Origin: Actinoplanes sandaracinus
GTDB lineage: Bacteria > Actinomycetota > Actinomycetes > Mycobacteriales > Micromonosporaceae
Reading direction: 5' to 3'
Length of the DNA: 64,000 nucleotides
NCBI RefSeq assembly: GCF_030009775.1
Contig: NZ_JASCTH010000008.1
Coordinates: 262,362 to 326,361 of the forward strand
How positions within the stretch are numbered: the stretch's first letter is position 1; each line of letters begins with the position of its first letter. Under the pieces are notes generated by a model. It was not told where the DNA came from. It saw only the letters and a list, made by a program, of their open reading frames with translations, and made no database searches. Position numbers and translations under genes: made by a program. Positions 1 through 7,028 of the stretch are shown in pieces.

Positions 1-276
1 GAACCGCCGGAACGTCTCCTCGTCGACCGGGCCGGCCGAGAGCCCCTCGGCGGGGACCGGCTCGTCGAAGGCCCGTCGCAGGTACCACAGCGCGAACTCG
101 CCGCCGTCCGCCTTCTCCACCCGGGCCAGAGCCACGACCTGTTCCCCGGCGACCAGCAGGACCTCGTCACCGACCGAAGCACCGGCCGGGCCGTCCGCCA
201 ACGTCACCACATCGTGCTGGAACAACCGCTCGGTCGCCCACTGCTCGTCCGGAATGATTACCACGAACTGCGCCAT
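1..276 (-). CDS. hypothetical protein, C-terminus beyond window
   Basis: The first 92 codons of a leftward gene run off the left edge with no stop. It starts ATG GCG CAG at 276, 7 bases past the tag stop, so it is probably last in the tag operon. The visible part has a beta-rich look, with the stretch VGDEVLLVAGEQVVALARV and then an acidic, proline-containing segment. This is loosely reminiscent of PUA/EVE-like small barrels, but I do not recognise the family. No signal peptide or membrane segment is visible, so a cytoplasmic protein is likely. No function is assigned. Confidence 0.7.
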   Translation of the reverse strand, partial: MAQFVVIIPDEQWATERLFQHDVVTLADGPAGASVGDEVLLVAGEQVVALARVEKADGGEFALWYLRRAFDEPVPAEGLSAGPVDEETFRRF

Positions 277-283
277 GGGAACA

Positions 284-859
284 TCACATCACGGGCACCC
301 AGCAGTCTGCGAGGTGGTCGTCGACCATGCCCGTGGCCTGCATCAACGCGTAAGCGGTGGTGGGGCCGACGAACTTGAAGCCCCGCTTCTTCAGCGCCTT
401 GGCGAGGGCGGTGGACTCCGGTGTCACCGCGGGGACGCCGGCCCGGTCCAGCGGCCTCGGCCGGGCCGGTGGCGCGAACGACCAGAGCAGCTCCGACAGA
501 CCCTCCGGCAGGCCGGCCGCGACCCGGGCGTTGTGCAGGGCGGCGTCGACCTTCATCCGGTTGCGTACGATGCCCGCATCGGCCATCAGGCGGGCGGCGT
601 CCGCCTCACCGAACTCCGCCACCTTCGCGATCGAGAAACCGGCGAAGGCCGCGCGGAAGGCCGGCCGCTTGCGCAGAATGGTGATCCACGACAGCCCGGA
701 CTGGAAGGCCTCCAGGGTGAGCCGCTCGAACAGCGCGTCGTCGCCGCGGACCGGCCGGCCCCACTCGTCGTCGTGGTAGACCACGTAGTCCGGCGAGCCG
801 CCGCCCCAGAAACAGCGCGGGCGCCCGTCGGCGCCGATCACGATCCCGGAGTCGGTCAC
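284..859 (-). CDS. tag: DNA-3-methyladenine glycosylase I
   Basis: This 191-residue Tag-family enzyme removes 3-methyladenine from alkylated DNA in base excision repair. The signature YHDDEWGRP follows a CFWG motif near the N-terminus, and a VDDHLADC motif closes the C-terminus. C16, H29, H182 and C186 match the four zinc ligands known in this family. LSWITILRKR and RGFKFVGPT are further family blocks. The GTG start overlaps the stop of the upstream SRPBCC gene (GTGA), implying coupled translation; longer upstream readings run antisense to or out of frame with that gene. Length is normal for the family. Confidence 0.96.
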   Translation of the reverse strand: MTDSGIVIGADGRPRCFWGGGSPDYVVYHDDEWGRPVRGDDALFERLTLEAFQSGLSWITILRKRPAFRAAFAGFSIAKVAEFGEADAARLMADAGIVRNRMKVDAALHNARVAAGLPEGLSELLWSFAPPARPRPLDRAGVPAVTPESTALAKALKKRGFKFVGPTTAYALMQATGMVDDHLADCWVPVM

Positions 860-1359
860 GGCAGGCGGCCCTGCTCCACCAGGCGGGCGAACTTCCGCAG
901 CGCGCCGGTGAAGCCCAGCTTCGAGCCAGGCCAGAGGACCGGCCAGGCGATCTTGCCGACCGGGCCGGCCGGCAGGTGGAACCACTCGTGCAGGACGATC
1001 TGGGTGCGGTCGCCGGACATCGCGGTGCACCGCATCGCCCCGGGGCCGCGTAGCACCTTGCCGCAGTGCACGACCCGGACCTCGTACGGCGCGTTGACCT
1101 TGACCACCCGCAGTTCGTCGCGCAGGATCGCCGGGCCGATCGCGGTGACCGCCTCGACCAGGCTGCCCTCGCCGCCGTCGCCCTCGACCACCCGGACCCG
1201 GGTGAACGGGATCCACTCGGACTGCTTCTCCCAGTCCAGGAACGCGGCGAAGACCTTGGGCGCGGGCGCGTTGACGATCACCGTGGCGGTGACCTCGCCG
1301 GCGCCGGGACTGGCGGCGTCGCCGAACCCCTCTGGGCCGGCCTCCGGATCGCTGCTCAT
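856..1359 (-). CDS. SRPBCC (START-like) domain protein
   Basis: The 167-residue protein is essentially one SRPBCC helix-grip domain from about residue 20 to 155. It opens with EVTATVIVNAPAPKVFAAFLDW and has the mid-domain pattern GAMRCTAMSGD followed by LHEWFHLPAG. Members bind hydrophobic ligands or act as polyketide cyclase/aromatase or stress proteins; the ligand cannot be read from sequence. The ATG at 1359 overlaps the stop of the DivIVA-like gene (ATGA), and its own stop overlaps the tag start, so the three genes form one leftward operon. There is no signal peptide, so it is probably cytosolic. Confidence 0.85.
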   Translation of the reverse strand: MSSDPEAGPEGFGDAASPGAGEVTATVIVNAPAPKVFAAFLDWEKQSEWIPFTRVRVVEGDGGEGSLVEAVTAIGPAILRDELRVVKVNAPYEVRVVHCGKVLRGPGAMRCTAMSGDRTQIVLHEWFHLPAGPVGKIAWPVLWPGSKLGFTGALRKFARLVEQGRLP

Positions 1360-1802
1360 CGCTTCTCCACCGGCTCCTGCTCCTCGGACGGCGCCATCGG
1401 GATGACCACCGGCGGCGGCGTGACGGCGGGCTGCGCGGCCGGGGCCAGCGCGGCCTCTCGGGCCTTGCGCAGCGCCTCGGCGTCCTCGGTACGGCCCTCG
1501 CGCAGCGCGGCCACCTCGGCTTCGAGGACGCCGATCAGCTCGCTCTTGTAGCCGATGTCGTACGCCGCCCGCTGCAGCGCCTGATCGACCTGCGCCATCC
1601 GGTACCCCCGCCAGACGGTGTCGAACCTGGTCCGGGAGATGTCCTCCTCGCCGAGCGGGCGGTCGCTGGGCAGCGGAACCGCACGGCCGTCGGGCTCGAC
1701 CGGGGTCAGGCCGGAGTCGCCCCCGCTCAGCAACACGGTCACACCGAAGACGATCGTCGCGACGACCAGAGCCACGACGATGAAGAGCAGAAGCTGACCC
1801 AT
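1356..1802 (-). CDS. DivIVA-domain membrane protein
   Basis: With the ATG at 1802 the product is 148 residues. It has one N-terminal transmembrane helix (MGQLLLFIVVALVVATIVFG), a short linker, then a DivIVA-like segment with the hallmark FDTVWRGYRMAQVDQAL, in which a conserved GY precedes a coiled-coil-prone helix. A Pro/Ala-rich tail ends in EEQEPVEKR. DivIVA domains bind curved membrane and organise poles or septa; small membrane-anchored actinobacterial versions are mostly uncharacterised. GTG starts at 1808 and 1847 are in frame and no ribosome site is decisive, so the N-terminus is uncertain. It lies 70 bases downstream of nuoA. Confidence 0.8.
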   Translation of the reverse strand: MGQLLLFIVVALVVATIVFGVTVLLSGGDSGLTPVEPDGRAVPLPSDRPLGEEDISRTRFDTVWRGYRMAQVDQALQRAAYDIGYKSELIGVLEAEVAALREGRTEDAEALRKAREAALAPAAQPAVTPPPVVIPMAPSEEQEPVEKR

Positions 1803-1872
1803 GCGCACGATGTTGACATGTCCGCTTTCCGTAGGCGAGACCGCCACCCGGTCCGCGGCCTCCGGCGAGCGA

Positions 1873-2250
1873 TCAGGTCCAGGTCAGGATGCGCTTGCGC
1901 CAGGCGTACAGGATCCCGAGCGCGAGCACGGCGACGAAGATGCCCATCTCGGCGATGGCGAGCCCGCCGAATCCCGGCCGGTCGAAGATCAACGCCCACG
2001 GGAAGAGAAATACGGCCTCCACGGCGAAAAGCACGTAAAGGTACGCGTACACGTAATACCGGATCTGCGCCTGCGCCCAGTCTCCGCCGACCGGATCGAT
2101 GCCACTCTCGTAGGAGATCCGCTTGCCCGCCGGCTCCGCCGGATTCGAGGGCCGCAGCAGGCGGTTCGCGCCGAAGGCCGCCACGAACAGCAGCACACCG
2201 GCGAGGAGCACAAGGCCCAGGGTGGCGTACGAACCGAGATATCCGTCCAC
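1873..2250 (-). CDS. nuoA: NADH-quinone oxidoreductase subunit A, stand-alone
   Basis: The 125-residue NuoA/ND3-type membrane subunit of complex I has three transmembrane helices, at about residues 6-30, 65-90 and 95-117. The loop after helix 1 carries KRISYESGIDPVGGD, matching the conserved loop of NuoA with Ser where Cys is usual. FAVEAVFLFPWA is the second family block. The GTG at 2250 is chosen because it places helix 1 at the N-terminus; upstream codons look non-coding. No other nuo gene is adjacent, which is odd because nuoA normally leads a 14-gene operon. It is divergent from korAB, so a ferredoxin-related role is possible but inferred. Confidence 0.92.
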   Translation of the reverse strand: MDGYLGSYATLGLVLLAGVLLFVAAFGANRLLRPSNPAEPAGKRISYESGIDPVGGDWAQAQIRYYVYAYLYVLFAVEAVFLFPWALIFDRPGFGGLAIAEMGIFVAVLALGILYAWRKRILTWT

Positions 2251-2425
2251 GATCGGGGAGCCTATAGGACGCAACCAGTGAGATCGGGTAGCTGGTTGTT
2301 TGCCGTCACGGCTACCGTGGGCAACGGTCTGCGGCCCCTTCGTAAGGAGTGGCGACGTAGTCTGGACGTGACGATCTGCGGCCCTGCCCATCGACACACT
2401 TTGTTGCAGCGGGACCGCGCCCTCT

Positions 2426-2430
2426 GGAGG
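2426..2430 (+). promoter_or_regulatory. ribosome binding site fixing the korA GTG start
   Basis: GGAGG sits 7 bases before GTG at 2438. The region between the nuoA and korA starts (2251-2437) must carry both divergent promoters, but no convincing -35/-10 pair stands out. Confidence 0.75.
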
Positions 2431-2437
2431 TTGAATC

Positions 2438-4291
2438 GTGCCCGCTACCGAGAAGCGAGTCGAACAACTGGACCGGGTTGTCATCCGATTCGCCGGCGAT
2501 TCCGGTGACGGTATGCAGCTCACCGGCGACCGGTTCACGTCCGAGACGGCTCAGCTCGGCAATGACATCTCGACGCTTCCCAACTTTCCGGCGGAGATCC
2601 GCGCGCCCGCAGGCACCCTTCCCGGGGTCTCCAGCTTTCAGGTGCACTTCGCCGACTACGACATCCTGACCCCAGGTGACGCGCCGAACGTGCTGGTGGC
2701 GATGAACCCGGCCGCGCTCAAGGCCAACCTCGCCGACCTGCCCGCCGGCGCCGACATCATCGTCAACACCGACGAGTTCACCCGCCGCAACCTGGCCAAG
2801 GTCGGTTACGCCGTCAGCCCGCTGGAAGACGACTCGCTCGCCGAGTTCGCGGTCCACCCGGTGGCCCTGACCTCGCTGACCGTCGGCGCCCTGGCCGACC
2901 TGGGCATCGCCAAGAAGGACGCCGAACGCGCCAAGAACATGTTCTCGCTCGGTCTGCTGAGCTGGATGTACTCGCGCCCGTTCGAGTCGACGCTGCGATT
3001 CCTGGAGCGCAAGTTCGCCAAGCGACCCGACCTGGTCGCCGCGAACAAGGCCGCCTTCCAGGCCGGGTGGAACTACGGCGAGACCACCGAGGCGTTCTCG
3101 GTGCGCTACGAGATCAAGCCGGCGAAGATGCGTTCCGGCACCTACCGCAACATCACCGGCAACCAGGCGCTCTCACTCGGCCTGGTCGCGGCGGCGGTGC
3201 GGTCGAAACTGCCGCTCTTCCTCGGCGCCTACCCGATCACCCCGGCGTCGGACATCCTGCACGAGCTGAGCAAGCACAAGCGGTTCGGCGTCACCACCAT
3301 GCAGGCCGAGGACGAGATCGCCGCGGTCGGGGCGGCGCTCGGAGCCTCCTACGGCGGGGCGCTCGGCGTCACCACCACCAGCGGGCCGGGCGTGGCGCTC
3401 AAGAGCGAGACCATCTCGCTGGCCATCGCCCTGGAGCTGCCGCTGGTGATCGTGGACGTGCAGCGGGCCGGCCCGTCGACCGGCATGCCGACCAAGACCG
3501 AGCAGGCCGATCTCAACATGGCCCTGTTCGGCCGGCACGGCGAGGCGCCGCTCGCGGTGATCGCGCCCAAGTCACCGTCGGACTGCTTCCACGCGGCCAT
3601 CGAGGCCGCCCGGATCGCGCTCACCTACCGCACTCCGGTCATCCTGCTGTCCGACAACTACGTGGCCAACGGGTCGGAGCCGTGGCTGCTGCCGTCCGTC
3701 GACGAACTGCCCGATCTCCAGGTCGAGTTCGCCACGGCGCCGAACACCTCCGACGGGCGCTTCCTGCCGTACCTGCGTGATCCCGAGACGATGGCGCGGC
3801 CGTGGGCCGTGCCCGGCACGCCGGGCCTGGAGCACCGCATCGGTGGCCTGGAGAAGGCCGACAAGACCGGTGACATCTCCTACGACCCGGCCAACCACGA
3901 GTTCATGGTCCGCACCCGGCAGGCCCGCATCGACGCCATACCGGTGCCCGATCTGGACGTCGAGGACCCGGCCGAGGGCGCCCGGGTGCTGGTGCTCGGG
4001 TGGGGCTCCACCTACGGACCGATCGGCGCCGCCTGCCGGGCGCTGCGCCAGCGCGGTCTGAACATCGCGCAGGCCCATCTGCGACATCTCTCGCCGCTGC
4101 CGGCCAATCTCGGCGAGGTTCTCGCGGGGTACGACAAAGTCGTCGTCCCGGAGATGAACCTCGGTCAGCTCGCCTCGGTGATCCGGGCGAGGTACCTGAT
4201 CGATGCGGTTCCGTTCAACCAGGTCAGCGGTCTTCCGTTCACCGCCGCGACGCTGGAGAGCATGCTCGAGGACGTGGTCAAGAATGGCTGA
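2438..4291 (+). CDS. korA: 2-oxoacid:ferredoxin oxidoreductase, fused gamma-alpha subunit
   Basis: The 617-residue protein fuses the gamma domain (about residues 10-195, opening VIRFAGDSGDGMQLTG) to the alpha pyrimidine-binding domain (about 215-430, with AYPITPASD, TMQAEDEIAAVGAALGAS and TTSGPGVALK). A C-terminal alpha-beta domain begins near 460 (RVLVLGWGSTYGP). KorA/KorB-type enzymes convert a 2-oxoacid such as 2-oxoglutarate plus CoA to acyl-CoA and CO2 and reduce ferredoxin. The gene overlaps korB by 8 bases, so the subunits are probably made in step. In actinomycetes such enzymes can supplement or replace the NAD-linked dehydrogenase; 2-oxoglutarate as substrate is inferred from family similarity. 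Confidence 0.96.
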   Translation: MPATEKRVEQLDRVVIRFAGDSGDGMQLTGDRFTSETAQLGNDISTLPNFPAEIRAPAGTLPGVSSFQVHFADYDILTPGDAPNVLVAMNPAALKANLADLPAGADIIVNTDEFTRRNLAKVGYAVSPLEDDSLAEFAVHPVALTSLTVGALADLGIAKKDAERAKNMFSLGLLSWMYSRPFESTLRFLERKFAKRPDLVAANKAAFQAGWNYGETTEAFSVRYEIKPAKMRSGTYRNITGNQALSLGLVAAAVRSKLPLFLGAYPITPASDILHELSKHKRFGVTTMQAEDEIAAVGAALGASYGGALGVTTTSGPGVALKSETISLAIALELPLVIVDVQRAGPSTGMPTKTEQADLNMALFGRHGEAPLAVIAPKSPSDCFHAAIEAARIALTYRTPVILLSDNYVANGSEPWLLPSVDELPDLQVEFATAPNTSDGRFLPYLRDPETMARPWAVPGTPGLEHRIGGLEKADKTGDISYDPANHEFMVRTRQARIDAIPVPDLDVEDPAEGARVLVLGWGSTYGPIGAACRALRQRGLNIAQAHLRHLSPLPANLGEVLAGYDKVVVPEMNLGQLASVIRARYLIDAVPFNQVSGLPFTAATLESMLEDVVKNG

Positions 4292-5294
4292 GACGGTCGC
4301 ACTCAAACTCACCGCCAAGGACTTCAAGTCCGACCAGGAGGTTCGCTGGTGCCCCGGCTGCGGGGACTACGCGATCCTCGCCGCGGTGCAGGGCTTCATG
4401 CCGGAGCTGGGCATCCCCCGGGAGAACATCGTCTTCGTCTCCGGCATCGGCTGCTCGTCGCGTTTCCCGTACTACATGAACACCTACGGGATGCACTCGA
4501 TCCACGGCCGGGCCCCGGCGATCGCGACCGGGCTGTCAGCGTCCCGGCCCGACCTGAGCGTCTGGGTGGTCACCGGCGACGGCGACGCGCTGTCGATCGG
4601 CGGCAACCACCTGATCCACGCGCTGCGCCGCAACGTGAACCTCAAGATCCTGCTGTTCAACAACCGGATCTACGGGCTCACCAAGGGGCAGTACTCCCCC
4701 ACCTCCGAGCTGGGCAAGATCACCAAGTCGACACCGGCCGGCTCGGCGGACTCGCCGTTCAACCCGCTCTCGCTCGCCCTCGGCGCGGAGGCGACGTTCG
4801 TGGCCCGCACCATCGACTCGGACCGCAAGCACCTCCAGTCGGTGCTGCGGGCCGCGGCCGAGCACGAGGGGTCCGCGTTCGTCGAGATCTACCAGAACTG
4901 CAACATCTTCAACGACGGCGCCTTCGACCTGATCAAGGACGCCTCCTCGCGCGACGAGCACCTGATCCGGCTCGAACAGGGCCAGCCGATCACCGTCGGC
5001 GGCCTCAACGTGGTCCACCCGGAGGGCAGTTTCGGCCTGAAGGTGCAGGAAGGCGGCACACCGATCGTCCACGACGCGACGGTCGACGATCCGGCCTACG
5101 CGTTCGCGCTGAGCCGGCTCTCCGGCTCCGACCTGGGCACCACCCCCATCGGGGTGTTCCGGGACGTGCGGCGCCCGTCTTACGACGAGATCGTCCGCAA
5201 GCAGGTGCTCGACGCGAAGACGCAGGCCACCGGCACCCCCGAGGAGATGCTCGACGGCCTCCTCAACGCCGGCGACACCTGGACCATCCTCTAG
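4284..5294 (+). CDS. korB: 2-oxoacid:ferredoxin oxidoreductase beta subunit
   Basis: The 336-residue TPP-binding beta subunit is the partner of KorA. The N-terminal RWCPGCGDY (C23, C26) with later Cys residues in GIGCSSR and YQNCNIFND fits a 4Fe-4S cluster site. The TPP/Mg motif is VTGDGDALSIGGNH, followed by LLFNNRIYGLTKGQYSPTS, typical of 2-oxoglutarate and 2-oxoacid ferredoxin oxidoreductases. The ATG at 4284 lies inside the korA end; the 27 upstream in-frame codons are korA sequence in another frame and are excluded. The gene ends 9 bases from the convergent K+ channel gene, with no obvious terminator between them. Confidence 0.96.
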   Translation: MAETVALKLTAKDFKSDQEVRWCPGCGDYAILAAVQGFMPELGIPRENIVFVSGIGCSSRFPYYMNTYGMHSIHGRAPAIATGLSASRPDLSVWVVTGDGDALSIGGNHLIHALRRNVNLKILLFNNRIYGLTKGQYSPTSELGKITKSTPAGSADSPFNPLSLALGAEATFVARTIDSDRKHLQSVLRAAAEHEGSAFVEIYQNCNIFNDGAFDLIKDASSRDEHLIRLEQGQPITVGGLNVVHPEGSFGLKVQEGGTPIVHDATVDDPAYAFALSRLSGSDLGTTPIGVFRDVRRPSYDEIVRKQVLDAKTQATGTPEEMLDGLLNAGDTWTIL

Positions 5295-5303
5295 CCGGCC
5301 CTC

Positions 5304-6320
5304 TCACACGGTGACGCCGTTGGTCGCCGACTCCTCGTCGCGGATGTAGACGAGCAGATCGCCGGTCTCGATGGTGATGATCTGCTCGCCGCCGAGCGGC
5401 AGCACCTTGCCGCGCCGGATCAGCGCCACCACCAGGGTGTTCAGCTCCCGCGGGTTCCGACCGACCTCGGCCCGCTCGGCCGAGCGCATCGCCAGCGCCA
5501 TGCCCTGGCCGGGTGTCAGCAGGTCCTCCACCACGTCGATCAGTGGCGGCGCGGTCGTGGTGAGGCCCAGCAGGCGGCCGGCCGTCGACGACGACACGAT
5601 CACGTGGTGCGCGCCGCTCTGCTTGAGCAGGGCGGCGTTCTCCTGCTCCCGCACGGCCGCGATGATCCGGACCTGGCCGGCGGTCAACTGCCGCACGGTC
5701 AGCGTGATCAGCACCGACGACTCGTCGCGGTCGGTGGCGATGATGACCGACTTGGCGTTCTTCACGTCCGCTTCGTTCAGTACCGCGGACCTCGTGGCGT
5801 CGCCCTCGATGACGACCAACCCGCTCGCCGCGGCCTGCCGGACCCCGGCCTCCCGGTTCTCCACGATGACGATGCGCGACTTGTCGTAACCCGTCTCCAG
5901 CAGCGCGGCGACCGCGGCACGGCCCTTCGTGCCGTACCCGCAGATGATCACGTGGTCCTTCAACTTGCTCCTCCACCGGGCGACCCGCAGGCCCTTGCGG
6001 TATTGGTCGGTCAGCACCTCGAGTGTGGTGCCGACCAGGATGATCAGGAAGAGGACCCGGGCCGGGGTGATGAACAGGACGTTCACCAGGCGGGCGCCCT
6101 GGGTCTCCGGCGTGATGTCGCCGTATCCGGTGGTGGAGAGCGACACGACCGCGTAGTAGAAGCAGTCGAGAAGAGTCAGGCCGTCTTCGTTGACGTCACG
6201 GTAACCCTCACGATCCAGATAGATGACCGTGACCGCGAGCAGCACCAGGGTGCACGCCATCGCCAGGCGGACACCGAGGGCCCGCAGCGGTCCCTGCCGG
6301 ACCATCGGTAGATGAATCAT
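5304..6320 (-). CDS. potassium channel with RCK (TrkA) domains
   Basis: This 338-residue two-helix ion channel has TM1 at about residues 14-35, a pore helix and selectivity filter TTGYGD at 63-68, and TM2 at about 78-100. A cytosolic TrkA-N/RCK domain follows (DHVIICGYGTKGRAAVAALLETG, a Rossmann NAD-binding glycine motif). A TrkA-C-like domain occupies the last 90 residues (NTLVVALIRRGKVLPLGGEQII). Family members are ligand-gated K+ channels like MthK/Kch that balance potassium and membrane potential. The ATG at 6320 has an AGGCGG-like site 4-5 bases upstream; a second Met at residue 6 is possible. Neighbours suggest no specific partner. Confidence 0.94.
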   Translation of the reverse strand: MIHLPMVRQGPLRALGVRLAMACTLVLLAVTVIYLDREGYRDVNEDGLTLLDCFYYAVVSLSTTGYGDITPETQGARLVNVLFITPARVLFLIILVGTTLEVLTDQYRKGLRVARWRSKLKDHVIICGYGTKGRAAVAALLETGYDKSRIVIVENREAGVRQAAASGLVVIEGDATRSAVLNEADVKNAKSVIIATDRDESSVLITLTVRQLTAGQVRIIAAVREQENAALLKQSGAHHVIVSSSTAGRLLGLTTTAPPLIDVVEDLLTPGQGMALAMRSAERAEVGRNPRELNTLVVALIRRGKVLPLGGEQIITIETGDLLVYIRDEESATNGVTV

Positions 6321-6413
6321 GGAACCGCCTGCACGCGATCACCTTAACGGTCAAGCTAAAGGTCGTATCCCAGGACATCACATCAGTCACCGGCCCCGCG
6401 TCGGAGGTACCTC

Positions 6414-6890
6414 ATGCGCCGCATCGCGGTCGCCGCACTGCTGACCACAGCCCTGATCCCGGCCCAGCCGGCGCGGGCGGCATCGATCGCCACGGTCACC
6501 CACCCCTCGGCCCCGGCGGCGGTCACCCGGGCGGAACTCCTGGCCGGCTGGACGCAGCCGACCGCCGCCAGCACCGCCGCGTGGGACGCCGCCCGCGCTG
6601 ACCAGGACCGTTGGGCCGCCTACGGCTTCGACTGGTCCACCGACCTCTGCACACGGTCCCCCGAGGCCCCGTTCGGCTTCGTCTTCGCCGACGCCTGCCG
6701 GCGCCACGACTTCGGGTACCGCAACTACCGCGCCGACGCCGCGTTCGCGGTACACAAGAAACGCATCGACGAGGTGTTCCGCGCCGATCTGCGCCGCGTC
6801 TGCGATGCGTACCGCAAAGCCGCCCAGCCGATCTGCAACGCCGTCGCCTGGACCTACCACCAGACGGTCCGCCTGCTCGGCACCGCCTGA
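6414..6890 (+). CDS. secreted prokaryotic phospholipase A2
   Basis: The 158-residue precursor has a Sec signal peptide (MRRIAVAALLTTALIPAQPARA, cleavage near A22/A23). The mature part is the prokaryotic PLA2 fold, with catalytic dyad H98-D99 in DACRRHDFGYRNY, preceded by CTRSPEAPFGF. Four cysteines remain in the mature part (DLC, DAC, RRVC, PIC), enough for the two disulfides known in Streptomyces PLA2. The enzyme would hydrolyse the sn-2 ester of phospholipids outside the cell using Ca2+. The ATG at 6414 has GGAGG at 6403-6407. It stands alone, divergent from the channel gene and convergent with the regulator gene. Confidence 0.93.
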   Translation: MRRIAVAALLTTALIPAQPARAASIATVTHPSAPAAVTRAELLAGWTQPTAASTAAWDAARADQDRWAAYGFDWSTDLCTRSPEAPFGFVFADACRRHDFGYRNYRADAAFAVHKKRIDEVFRADLRRVCDAYRKAAQPICNAVAWTYHQTVRLLGTA

Positions 6891-6922
6891 CCCGCCGGGT
6901 TCGCCACGGCCTTGCCGGTGAG

Positions 6923-6959
6923 GCGCGCGGCGGCCGGGAGTGGGGGCCGCCTCGCGCGC
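6923..6959. terminator. GC-rich hairpin between convergent genes
   Basis: GCGCGC-GGCGGCC (6923-6935) pairs with GGCCGCC-TC-GCGCGC (6945-6959), leaving a 9-base loop and a 2-base bulge. There is no T run. Its position between the PLA2 and cyclase-regulator stops suits a shared terminator. Confidence 0.5.
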
Positions 6960-7028
6960 GGGAGCCACGGGGCCGGGTGATCGCGGTTGTGGGAGCAGTG
7001 GCCGTACAAGATAAGGGTTGATGGTGGC

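Noticed and set aside
2296..2311. Possible Rex site TTGTTTGCCGTCACGG between nuoA and korA
   Set aside because: Only the first four bases fit; the right half does not match.
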